From the NCBI GenBank assembly GCA_013698495.1, contig JACCUV010000151.1:1-7273 (forward strand): 7,273 nucleotides of DNA, given 5' to 3'. Shown here piece after piece: positions 1 through 7,074 of this stretch (positions within the stretch are counted from its first letter, which is position 1; every line of letters starts with the position of its first letter). The notes beneath the pieces were generated by a model that had not been told where the DNA came from, searched no databases, and saw only the letters and a program-made list of their open reading frames with translations. The DNA comes from Chloroflexia bacterium. GTDB lineage: Bacteria; Chloroflexota; Chloroflexia; Thermomicrobiales; UBA6265. Made by a program: the position numbers and the translations under genes.

Positions 1-665
1 GTGCCCGGGAAGAAGCGATCGCCGAAGTTGAGGACGAGCTGGCCATCGCCCGCCAGGCGATTCGCGAACTTGAGCGATCGCGATCGTTCTCCAGCGCGAG
101 CGTCTCCGATCGCGCTACCAATCAGGAAGCCGTGAGCACAGCGGAGCGGGAGCTACGCCTTGCCCAGCGACGTCTCAAACCTGCCCAGGCATCGGCGCCA
201 ACGCAAGCGAGGCACCCATTGCAGACCGGAGACCTGGTCAACATCGTTTCGCTGGAGCAACAAGGCGAGGTGATCGCAGTTGATGCCGGCGGGGCCGAGG
301 TCCTGTTAGGTTCACTCAAGCTGCGCCAACCTGTCGGTAATCTTGAGCGAATCGGCCGGGTTCGCGCGGATTCGGGTTCGCGACGAGTGCGTGTTTCAGC
401 CCCGGCCACAGAGTCCGTGTCGATCGAAATCGACATTCGCGGATACCGTGCCGAAGAAGTCTCGCCAATTCTCGAAAGCTACATCCACGACGCGTATCTT
501 TCCGGTTTGCCCTGGGTCCGGATCATCCACGGCAAGGGAACCGGCGCACTGCGCCAAGTGGTGCGTGAGGAACTGCGCAACTCTCCGGTCGTCGAGCGCA
601 GCGCCGCGGCTCCCTCGAACGAAGGTGGCGAAGGCGCGACCGTCGCCCACCTCCGCCAAAGCTAA
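1..665 (+). CDS. mutS2: MutS2 family protein, C-terminal part (5' end outside the window)
   Basis: The reading frame is open from base 3 and ends at TAA 663-665, giving the last 220 residues of a protein that starts upstream; MutS2 is usually near 780-800 residues. In this fragment, residues 1-60 are rich in Glu, Arg, Ala and Leu and look like the end of the coiled-coil arm. Residues 73-117 form a small KOW-like beta domain (starts LQTGDLVNIV). Residues about 142-218 are an Smr domain, with DIRG at 144-147, HGKGTGALR at 176-184 and a GGEGATV tail at 208-214, all typical of MutS2. Known for the family: a MutS-type ATPase with a C-terminal Smr nuclease, linked to suppression of homologous recombination and, in Bacillus, to splitting of collided ribosomes. 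The ATPase part cannot be seen here. The GTG at 132 is internal and not the true start, because the homologous frame continues upstream of it. The gene converges on mfd. Confidence 0.93.
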   Translation, partial: AREEAIAEVEDELAIARQAIRELERSRSFSSASVSDRATNQEAVSTAERELRLAQRRLKPAQASAPTQARHPLQTGDLVNIVSLEQQGEVIAVDAGGAEVLLGSLKLRQPVGNLERIGRVRADSGSRRVRVSAPATESVSIEIDIRGYRAEEVSPILESYIHDAYLSGLPWVRIIHGKGTGALRQVVREELRNSPVVERSAAAPSNEGGEGATVAHLRQS

Positions 666-702
666 TGCTCAATCACCTCTGAATTGACACCATGCCAGGT
701 CA

Positions 703-725
703 TCATTCCGACGAAGGAGGAATGA
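703..725. repeat. Hairpin repeat, copy 1 (convergent mutS2/mfd gap)
   Basis: A perfect 7-bp inverted repeat (tcattcc 703-709, ggaatga 719-725) encloses the 9-base loop gacgaagga. Pairing can resume weakly outside after one mismatch (700-701 with 727-728). The same loop sits in a second hairpin at 5375-5393. The element lies 38 bp after the mutS2 stop and 46 bp from the mfd stop. Neither strand has a T run next to the stem, so it is not a canonical intrinsic terminator. It is more likely a dispersed palindromic repeat that may also act as a 3'-end stem for both transcripts. Confidence 0.6.
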
Positions 726-770
726 CGATTGGGGCGCTTGGGATTTTGGCGAGTCGGGACCAACGGACAA

Positions 771-3700
771 TTAATCCGCCACAAGTTGAGGAATATGCAT
801 CGTGCGCTCGACCTCGGCAATGGTCAGGTCGAGCGCGTCCCGCCACGGCAACTTGAGTTTGAGCAGTTTCAGGCGCACTGAGTTTGGCGTAAACCTGATC
901 TCCGATCCGAGCTTCTCCTCCAGCCGGCCGCGATTTACCTCGCTGGTCCGCACCGGTCGAATCACGATTTCGCGATCCCGCTCCACCACCGAGTCGATGC
1001 CCAACGCCGCCGCGCGAATCCGCAGCGAAATCAGAGCAAAGAGGTGCTCGACCTCGTCCGGAAAATCGCCGAAACGGTCACGTAGTTCTTCTTCAAGTTC
1101 GAGTGTCTCATCCAGCGTTTGGACCGCGGCAATCTGCCGGTAGAGGTTCAACCGCAACTCAGTGTCGGAGACGTAGTCCTCCGGAATTAACGCAGTAAGC
1201 GGCAGATCGAGCGTCACGGGACCCTGTTCCAGTGTGGGCTTACCCGAGCGCACCTCCTCGATCGCCTGGCTCAGCAAGCGCACGTAAAGCTCGTAGCCAA
1301 CAGTCGCGATGTGACCGCTTTGCTCCGCTCCGAGCATGTTGCCCGCGCCGCGAATCTCCAAATCGCGCATCGCCACCCGCAGTCCGGCCCCAAGCTCTGT
1401 CGCTTCCTGAATCGTTTCCAGCCGCTCCAGCGCCTCGATGCTCATTCGTTTGTGCGGTTGGTGAAGCAAATAGGCGTAGGCGCGATGATTGCTCCGCCCC
1501 ACACGCCCCCGCAACTGGTAAAGCTGGGTCAGTCCCAAAGTGTCGGCGTTGTCGATCACGATCGTGTTCACGTTCGGAATGTCGACGCCGGATTCGATGA
1601 TCGTGGTCGCGATCAGGACATCGAAATCGCGGCGAACAAATCCGAGCATCACTTCTTCGAGGACGTTCTCGTCCATCTGACCGTGACCGATCCCAAACCG
1701 CGCCTCGGGCACGGCTTTGCGCAACCGGCTGGCGAGGCGATCGATGTCGTGGACCCGATTGTGGACCACGAACACCTGTCCGCCGCGGTCGAGTTCGCGC
1801 AGGATCACCTCGCGAACAAGCTGATCTGTGAATTCGGTGACAAACGTACGTATCGGCAACCGATCCTGGGGGGCCGTTTCGATCATGCTGATGTCCCGGA
1901 TACCTGAAAGCGAGAGGTGCAGCGTCCGTGGAATCGGCGTCGCCGACATCGTCAACACGTCGACCTCGGTTCGTAGTTGCTTGAGGAACTCCTTGTGCCG
2001 AACGCCGAAGCGCTGCTCTTCATCGATCACCGCCAAACCGAGATCCTTGAAGGCGATGTCTTTCTGCACCAGGCGATGCGTGCCGATCACGATGTCAACC
2101 GCCCCATCCCGCAACCCGTCGAGGATGGTTTGCTGTTCCTTTCGACTGCGCAGGCGGGAGAGCATTTCGACCCTCACCGGGAATGCCGCCAGTCGCTCGC
2201 GAAAGGTTGTGAAGTGTTGCAGCGCGAGAACCGTCGTCGGCACGAGGACGGCAACCTGACTCCCGGCATTGACGGCCTTGAACGCCGCCCGGATCGCAAT
2301 CTCGGTTTTCCCGAATCCGACATCGCCGCAGACCAGCCTGTCCATCGGCCGCTGCGACTCCATGTCGGAGGTTACCGCTTCGATCGCCTTTGCCTGGTCG
2401 ATGGTTTCGGTGTAGGGAAACGACTCGGCCAGTTCCATGTCCCAGCGGCTATCCTCCGGGTAGGCGATGCCCTTTCCGGATTCGCGGTAGGCGTAGAGTT
2501 GAATCAACTCGAACGCCATTTCTCGAACGGCTCGTCGCACTCTGCCCTTGGTGCGAACCCACTCGCCAGACCCCAGCCGGTTGAGCGACGGATTGAGCCC
2601 GCCGCCACTGTAGCGGGAGACTCGGTCGCTCTGATCGACCGGGACATAGAGTTTGTCGCCACGCTCATACTCGAGCAGCAGGTACTCGCGCTCAACGTTT
2701 CCCGTTTCCATTCGCACCAGACCGGTGAACCTCGCCACCCCGTGATCGATGTGGACAACGTACTCTCCCGGTTCCAGGCTCTGGGCGAAACCCCGCCGTT
2801 CGCTCGATGTGCGCTTGCCGCCGCGCCGCGGATGCTTACGGAAACCGAACATCTCGAAGTCGGACCAGACCGCAAGTTTGCCCTCGGCCCAGACCCATCC
2901 CGACATAATGTCCGACGACGTGATCTCGACTGTGCCGGGCAGGAGCGGGGCCGAAAGTCGATTGGGACCGGACTTGTCGTGTCGCGGGTAGACGCCGTGT
3001 TCCTCGACGACATCGGTCAGCCGGTCGACCTGATCTGTCGCCAGCGCAACTGCCCAATCGTCGGCAATATGTTCCGCCAGCGTTGTCGTCAACAACGACA
3101 AGTTGCCCGAGAACACCTGCGGGTCGGTAATCGATGACGCCGAAATTGCGTGCTCGTCATCCGCTTCACTGGCCCCCAGCTTGATCGGGTTCTTTCTGGA
3201 AAGAGCGCTGAGCGCTCTGCCTGCCGGCAGAAAAGGAAGCGTCAAACCAGCTGGCAGTTCTCCACTATCCCGGAACGTCCGGGCGAGGTCGCGTGCTTGC
3301 GCCTCGATTTGTCTGGCGACCCTCGCCAGCGCGTCTGGCTGATCGAGCACGACCACGGATTCGGCCGGGAGGTAGTCGAGTAGGGTTGCCTTCTCAGGAG
3401 CCAGGTATCCTGAGAAGAGATCGATTGAATCCCCAAGCGCGCCTTCGCGCATGCGACCTAGACGACGCAACCAGTCATCGGCGACTTCGGGTCTCAGCGT
3501 CGACCGGTCGAGCTTCTTCACACTTGACACGATTGCGGGAAGCTTCCAGATCGGAAGTTCGGTGGGCGGCAACAGCGTCACTCGCGTCAGTCGATCGATC
3601 GAGCGCTGGCTATGCGGTTCGAACCGGCGAATGCTTTCAATGTCGTCGCCGAAGAAGTCGAGCCGCACCGGATACTCGGCCCCGGGAGGAAAGACATCGA

Positions 3701-4253
3701 CGATGCCCCCGCGCCGGGCGATCGTCCCCGGCTCCTGGACAACCGGCGACGTCTCGTACCCCACGCTCGTGGCCCAGGCGTGCAATTCGTCCACGGGCTG
3801 GCTGGTCCCCACGCGCAGGGAGAGCGTCTTGCCCTTGAGCGCGGCCGGTGTCGTCAATAGTTGCATCAGACCGTTGACCGCAGTGACCCACACGCGACGA
3901 TTCGTGTCCCGCGATTGCATTTCATGAAGCATCTGGACCCGGCGCACCCCGGCTTCGAGGTCAACTGGTAGTTGCTCGTATGGAAGGGCATCCGGCGACT
4001 GCCAGACTCCGACGGTGTAGTCGCTGCCGAGATATTCCGCCAGCGCAACCGCGAGGTAGTCGGCCCGCTCTCGACGCGTCGTCACCACCAGCGCCGAGGA
4101 AGCGAGTTCCCGGATCAGCGCGGCGGCGATCGCGGGTCCAGCGGCATCGGGAAAATCAGTGATGTTCGGCGCCAGGCCGTCGTGAATCTGGGCGACGCTC
4201 TGCTGAATCGCCTCATGTTCGATGAGGTCTGTAGTGATGTGGGAAAGGCTCAA
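771..4253 (-). CDS. mfd: Transcription-repair coupling factor Mfd
   Basis: Mfd is a cytosolic ATP-driven DNA translocase that pushes RNA polymerase stalled at lesions off the DNA and recruits UvrA. Counting from the TTG at 4253 (1160 residues, normal for the family), the N-terminal part is UvrB-like (PYEQLP near 91, RRGGIVDVFPPG at 180-191, LDFFGDDIESIRRFEP near 198-213). A low-complexity linker follows at about 340-375. The RNA-polymerase-interacting domain spans about 490-553 (LEPGEYVVHIDHG). Helicase motifs follow: Walker A GDVGFGKTE 643-651, DEEQ 744-747, SATPIPRT 770-777, LRGRVGR 914-920. Next come the translocation element (EIRGAGNMLG, 966-975) and a C-terminal TRCF domain from about 1015. 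The stop is TAA at 773-771. A GTG at 4319 would add 22 residues, but it has no near ribosome site and its first base lies in a 5-bp hairpin (4319-4323/4330-4334). The TTG follows a strong site. All key motifs are intact. Confidence 0.97.
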   Translation of the reverse strand: MSLSHITTDLIEHEAIQQSVAQIHDGLAPNITDFPDAAGPAIAAALIRELASSALVVTTRRERADYLAVALAEYLGSDYTVGVWQSPDALPYEQLPVDLEAGVRRVQMLHEMQSRDTNRRVWVTAVNGLMQLLTTPAALKGKTLSLRVGTSQPVDELHAWATSVGYETSPVVQEPGTIARRGGIVDVFPPGAEYPVRLDFFGDDIESIRRFEPHSQRSIDRLTRVTLLPPTELPIWKLPAIVSSVKKLDRSTLRPEVADDWLRRLGRMREGALGDSIDLFSGYLAPEKATLLDYLPAESVVVLDQPDALARVARQIEAQARDLARTFRDSGELPAGLTLPFLPAGRALSALSRKNPIKLGASEADDEHAISASSITDPQVFSGNLSLLTTTLAEHIADDWAVALATDQVDRLTDVVEEHGVYPRHDKSGPNRLSAPLLPGTVEITSSDIMSGWVWAEGKLAVWSDFEMFGFRKHPRRGGKRTSSERRGFAQSLEPGEYVVHIDHGVARFTGLVRMETGNVEREYLLLEYERGDKLYVPVDQSDRVSRYSGGGLNPSLNRLGSGEWVRTKGRVRRAVREMAFELIQLYAYRESGKGIAYPEDSRWDMELAESFPYTETIDQAKAIEAVTSDMESQRPMDRLVCGDVGFGKTEIAIRAAFKAVNAGSQVAVLVPTTVLALQHFTTFRERLAAFPVRVEMLSRLRSRKEQQTILDGLRDGAVDIVIGTHRLVQKDIAFKDLGLAVIDEEQRFGVRHKEFLKQLRTEVDVLTMSATPIPRTLHLSLSGIRDISMIETAPQDRLPIRTFVTEFTDQLVREVILRELDRGGQVFVVHNRVHDIDRLASRLRKAVPEARFGIGHGQMDENVLEEVMLGFVRRDFDVLIATTIIESGVDIPNVNTIVIDNADTLGLTQLYQLRGRVGRSNHRAYAYLLHQPHKRMSIEALERLETIQEATELGAGLRVAMRDLEIRGAGNMLGAEQSGHIATVGYELYVRLLSQAIEEVRSGKPTLEQGPVTLDLPLTALIPEDYVSDTELRLNLYRQIAAVQTLDETLELEEELRDRFGDFPDEVEHLFALISLRIRAAALGIDSVVERDREIVIRPVRTSEVNRGRLEEKLGSEIRFTPNSVRLKLLKLKLPWRDALDLTIAEVERTMHIPQLVAD

Positions 4254-4260
4254 TGTGGCA

Positions 4261-4270
4261 GTTTCCTCCA
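4261..4270 (-). promoter_or_regulatory. Ribosome binding site favouring a TTG start for mfd
   Basis: On the - strand this reads TGGAGGAAAC. The GGAGG core (4269-4265) lies 11 bases before the TTG at 4253-4251. The spacing is slightly long, but this is the only strong Shine-Dalgarno match in the mfd leader. The GTG at 4319 has nothing comparable within 15 bases. Confidence 0.55.
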
Positions 4271-4355
4271 GAAAACGCGCCGTCAGCGAGTGAGCGCGCG
4301 CAACGCCTGACGCCGGCACGGGCTCTGGCGCCCGTCCGTCTCATCCTTCACCGCC

Positions 4356-4384
4356 ATTCTACACCTACCGATTGGGGATGCCAT
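4356..4384 (-). promoter_or_regulatory. Probable sigma-70-type promoter for mfd
   Basis: Read on the - strand: a -35-like box ATGGCA (4384-4379, 4 of 6 to TTGACA), 17 bases of spacer, and a -10 box TAGAAT (4361-4356, 5 of 6 to TATAAT). Transcription would begin near 4349, leaving a leader of about 95 bases before the TTG start or about 30 before the GTG. I found no equally convincing promoter for larE on the other strand. Confidence 0.55.
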
Positions 4385-4436
4385 CCCAGCCGAATCGGTG
4401 GTAGCATCCAAAGTCGATAGCGCTTGCACATTCACC

Positions 4437-4440
4437 GGAG
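4437..4440 (+). promoter_or_regulatory. Ribosome binding site deciding the larE start
   Basis: GGAG, five bases before the ATG at 4446. It supports that ATG over the in-frame GTG at 4398, which has no purine-rich site close upstream and would add 16 residues not typical of the family. Confidence 0.6.
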
Positions 4441-4445
4441 CTTCC

Positions 4446-5309
4446 ATGACCATCAATCCAGCGGCCATCGCCACCGAACAATCGACCGCGGCCAAACTCG
4501 AGCATTTACGCGCGATCCTGACCAGCATGGAATCGGTTGCGATCGCCTTTTCAGGAGGGGTGGACAGCACGCTCCTGCTCAAGGTCGCGCACGACGAACT
4601 TGGCTCCAGGTGCATCGCCGCCAGCGGTCTGTCAGAAACGTATGCCCCCGAGGAAATGATCGAGGCGCGCGCGCTTGCTTCCGAGATCGGCGCCGAATAC
4701 GTCCTGCTCCAGACAATGGAACTCACCGATCCTCGCTACGCCGATAACACCCATCAACGCTGCTTCTTCTGTAAGCAAGAGCTGTATGGAAAACTCACGG
4801 AGTTTGCACAGGAACGAGGCATCGCCCACGTGATCGATGGCTCGAACGCCGACGACCTGGACGATTTCCGCCCAGGATTGCGGGCGGCGCGAGACCTTGG
4901 AGTGCGATCCCCTTTGCAGGAAGTTGGTCTCGCCAAAGCCGAGATTCGAGAACTTTCCGCATCGTTTGGCCTGCGCACCGCAGACAAACCGGCCGTTGCC
5001 TGCCTCTCCTCACGATTCGCGTACGGCGACAGGATCACCGTGGAAAAACTGGAACAGGTGGCCGCCGCCGAGTCGTCGATTCATGCTCTTGGATATCGGG
5101 GATTCCGGCTGCGACATCACGGAAACGTAGCGCGGCTTGAATTTCCCGAGGCCGAGCTCGACCGTGCTTTTGACGATCGCACGGCCATCGTCGAGGCGGT
5201 CAAGGGAACAGGATACCGGTTCGTAACGATGGATCTGGAAGGCTACCGCTCCGGCAACATGAACCAGGATGTGCCTGAGCAACTCATCTCGATCCAGAAG
5301 ACCCGATAA
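4446..5309 (+). CDS. larE: LarE-type ATP-dependent sulfurtransferase (nickel-pincer cofactor synthesis)
   Basis: LarE adenylates the carboxylates of pyridinium-3,5-biscarboxylate mononucleotide and replaces them with thiocarboxylates. It acts between LarB and LarC on the way to the nickel-pincer nucleotide used by lactate racemase (LarA) and related enzymes. The product is 287 residues, near the usual family length. Visible landmarks: PP-loop SGGVDS at 36-41, RCFFCK with C106 and C109, DGSNADD at 131-137, KPAVACLSSR with C186, and the LarE-like ending LEGYRSGNMN at 264-273. C186 matches the sulfur-donating cysteine of the sacrificial Lactobacillus enzyme. The extra CxxC pair is the pattern of LarE proteins known to bind a [4Fe-4S] cluster, so a catalytic, cluster-dependent enzyme is inferred. 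The gene is divergent from mfd with no lar partner nearby. A more distant PP-loop role is possible but less likely. Confidence 0.9.
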   Translation: MTINPAAIATEQSTAAKLEHLRAILTSMESVAIAFSGGVDSTLLLKVAHDELGSRCIAASGLSETYAPEEMIEARALASEIGAEYVLLQTMELTDPRYADNTHQRCFFCKQELYGKLTEFAQERGIAHVIDGSNADDLDDFRPGLRAARDLGVRSPLQEVGLAKAEIRELSASFGLRTADKPAVACLSSRFAYGDRITVEKLEQVAAAESSIHALGYRGFRLRHHGNVARLEFPEAELDRAFDDRTAIVEAVKGTGYRFVTMDLEGYRSGNMNQDVPEQLISIQKTR

Positions 5310-5353
5310 TCGCCTCGGATTTTGTCGTTCCGACTCCGGCCACCAATGCCATC

Positions 5354-5395
5354 AGACTCTTCCCCCAAATCGTCACTCTGACGAAGGAAGAGTCT
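5354..5395. repeat. Hairpin repeat, copy 2 (larE/aldehyde dehydrogenase gap)
   Basis: Two mutually exclusive stems share one arm. A 10-bp perfect stem pairs agactcttcc (5354-5363) with ggaagagtct (5386-5395) across 22 bases. A shorter 5-bp stem pairs actct (5375-5379) with agagt (5389-5393) around the loop gacgaagga, identical to the loop of the element at 703-725. The element begins 44 bp after the larE stop, at the end of two convergent genes. No T run follows on either strand, so a terminator role is possible but not canonical. Confidence 0.6.
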
Positions 5396-5408
5396 CCACG
5401 TGAAGCCG

Positions 5409-5491
5409 GTACGCGTTTGCGTACGCATCCGAGCGGCCCCCGTCAGACACCGACTGCGTCGGAAGCGCTTCGCTGGTATCCAGCGGGGCCG
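5409..5491. other. Structure-rich intergenic segment (nested inverted repeats), non-coding
   Basis: Within 83 bases there are several perfect inverted repeats: gtacgc/gcgtac around gttt (5409-5424); an outer stem cggcccc/ggggccg (5434-5440 with 5485-5491); and, inside it, ccgac/gtcgg around tgc (5450-5462) and gctgg/ccagc (5472-5476 with 5480-5484). The last three could form a three-way junction. A 10-base palindrome, gaagcgcttc (5462-5471), overlaps them. No convincing reading frame crosses the segment and I recognise no RNA family. The rest of the 5310-5570 gap shows nothing else I can name. Confidence 0.4.
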
Positions 5492-5570
5492 ATATTGCAT
5501 TGGCGCTCAGCATGGCGGCGCATTGAGGGTGAAGCCGACGATCTGCCTCGGGAAATGTACTGAGACCTCT

Positions 5571-7055
5571 TTACACCGGATCAATCTGGGCCCGCTGCAG
5601 TTTGCCGCTGTAGTCGACGTAAATGCTTTGCCACTCGGTGTAGAAATCGATCGCGGCGGTGCCAGCTTCGCGATGTCCGTTGCCGGTGGCTTTCACGCCC
5701 CCAAAGGGCAGGTGAATCTCGGCTCCCGTTGTGCCCGCGTTCACGTACAGGATTCCAGTATCGATATCCTGCATGGCCCGAAACGCATTGTTCACGTCCT
5801 GCGTGAATATCGCGGCGGATAGTCCATACTGCACGCCATTCACGACCTCGATCGCCTGGTCGAGCGAGTGGACCGGCAGCAACGATACAACCGGCCCGAA
5901 AATCTCCTCCCGCGCGATTCGCATCTCGGGCGCCACGTTGTTGAAGATCGTCGGCTCGTGGAAGTGGCCGTTGACCAGTTCGCCGTCCGTAACAATCTTT
6001 CCGCCGGCGATCAGGTCGGCGCCATCGGCCACGCCAACGCCCACGTAGCTGTGCACCGACTGGAGTTGCCCGTCGCTCACCAACGGTCCAACCCGCACGT
6101 CGCGATCCAGACCATTCCCGATCCTGAGCTTGCCGGCGCGATCAGCCAACCGCTCTGCCAGCTCGGCCTGGACCTGCTTGTGCACCACAACGCGGCTCGT
6201 CGCAGTACAACGCTGGCCGGTGGTGCCAAATGCGCCCCACAAAATTCCCTCTACCGCAAGGTCGAGGTTGGCGTCGTCCATCACGATCACCGCGTTCTTG
6301 CCACCCATTTCGAGTGTGAGCCGCTTGTTGTGTTTCGCGGACGCAATCGCCACCGCTTTCCCGGTCTCGGTCGAACCGGTAAACGAAATGACGGGTACAT
6401 CGGGGTGATTGAGAAGCGGCTCGCCAACCTTCGCACCACTGCCCAGCACAATGTTGACGACGCCTGGTGGGATCCCGGCTTCCTCCAACACTTCAACGAG
6501 CCGGATCGAGAGCTTCGGTGTGAACGTGGCCGGTTTCAGGACAACCGTGTTCCCGGCGACGATCGCCGGCATCATTTTCCACGACGGAATCGCCATCGGG
6601 AAGTTCCACGGCGTGATCAACCCAACGACGCCATGCGGTTTGCGTATCGACATCTGGAACTTGTTGCGCATTTCCGATGGCGTTGTCTGACCAAACATGC
6701 GCCGGCCTTCGCCAGCCATGTAGTAGGTCATGTCTATCGCTTCCTGGATATCGCCACGCGTTTCATCCAGGACTTTGCCCATCTCCTCGGTCATCTCACG
6801 GGCAAAGTGTTCCTTGCGATCCTCAAGGATGCGCGCCGCCTTGAACAGGATTTCGCCGCGCTTGGGCGCCGGATAGAGCCGCCACGAGGCGTATGCTTTC
6901 TTCGCGGCCGCCACCGCCGCGTCCACGTCGCGGCCATCGCTCTCAGTGAACCTGCCGACCAACTCACCGGTCGCGGGATTGCGTCGTTCGAACGTCGCCC
7001 CGGTAGCCGACTCGATCCATTCGCCGCCGATGAAGTTCTTGAACACGTCAGCCAC
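5571..7055 (-). CDS. NAD(P)-dependent aldehyde dehydrogenase (ALDH superfamily)
   Basis: It oxidises an aldehyde or semialdehyde to the acid with NAD(P)+ in the cytosol; the substrate is not evident. From the GTG at 7055 the product is 494 residues, normal for the superfamily. Landmarks: PWNF (oxyanion Asn151), LKPA (cofactor-binding Lys174), FTGS 225-228, LEMGGKN with general base Glu249, GQRCT with catalytic Cys283, EIFGPV 384-389. The C-terminal part has NAGTTGAEIHLPFGG at about 439-453, where many ALDHs have a shorter 'N...PFGG' run. This resembles ketoglutarate-semialdehyde and ALDH7/aminoadipate-semialdehyde types. The start was chosen because AAAGGAAC lies six bases upstream and the protein then begins ADVFKNFIGGEW, the usual N-terminus. 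An in-frame TTG at 7109 would add 18 unlike residues. The stop is TAA at 5573-5571. It lies downstream of tRNA-Asn, behind a probable terminator, and I see no clear promoter of its own. Confidence 0.93.
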   Translation of the reverse strand: MADVFKNFIGGEWIESATGATFERRNPATGELVGRFTESDGRDVDAAVAAAKKAYASWRLYPAPKRGEILFKAARILEDRKEHFAREMTEEMGKVLDETRGDIQEAIDMTYYMAGEGRRMFGQTTPSEMRNKFQMSIRKPHGVVGLITPWNFPMAIPSWKMMPAIVAGNTVVLKPATFTPKLSIRLVEVLEEAGIPPGVVNIVLGSGAKVGEPLLNHPDVPVISFTGSTETGKAVAIASAKHNKRLTLEMGGKNAVIVMDDANLDLAVEGILWGAFGTTGQRCTATSRVVVHKQVQAELAERLADRAGKLRIGNGLDRDVRVGPLVSDGQLQSVHSYVGVGVADGADLIAGGKIVTDGELVNGHFHEPTIFNNVAPEMRIAREEIFGPVVSLLPVHSLDQAIEVVNGVQYGLSAAIFTQDVNNAFRAMQDIDTGILYVNAGTTGAEIHLPFGGVKATGNGHREAGTAAIDFYTEWQSIYVDYSGKLQRAQIDPV

Positions 7056-7061
7056 AGGGAA

Positions 7062-7069
7062 GTTCCTTT
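7062..7069 (-). promoter_or_regulatory. Ribosome binding site of the aldehyde dehydrogenase gene
   Basis: AAAGGAAC on the - strand, six bases before the GTG at 7055. It sets the start there rather than at the upstream in-frame TTG (7109). Confidence 0.65.
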
Positions 7070-7074
7070 CGGCG

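Noticed and set aside
14..86. GCGATCGC octamers (14-21, 74-81), as in cyanobacterial HIP1
   Set aside because: CGATCG-type words recur through the GC-rich coding sequence here. Two octamers are not evidence of a HIP1 system or of cyanobacterial origin.
666..770. Classical bidirectional terminator between mutS2 and mfd
   Set aside because: The hairpin has no adjacent T run on either strand, so it is recorded as a repeat and not as an intrinsic terminator.
1977..3137. A 386-codon open frame on the + strand opposite mfd
   Set aside because: It is antisense to intact Mfd motifs and resembles no known protein; a codon-bias shadow.
4283..4357. A 24-codon leader-peptide-like frame upstream of mfd (- strand)
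   Set aside because: Its ATG overlaps the proposed -10 box, so it would not be transcribed from that promoter, and there is no sign of a regulatory peptide.
5400..5822. A GTG-initiated 140-codon frame entering the larE/dehydrogenase gap
   Set aside because: Most of it is antisense to the dehydrogenase C-terminus, it has no ribosome site, and its first part overlaps the inverted-repeat cluster.
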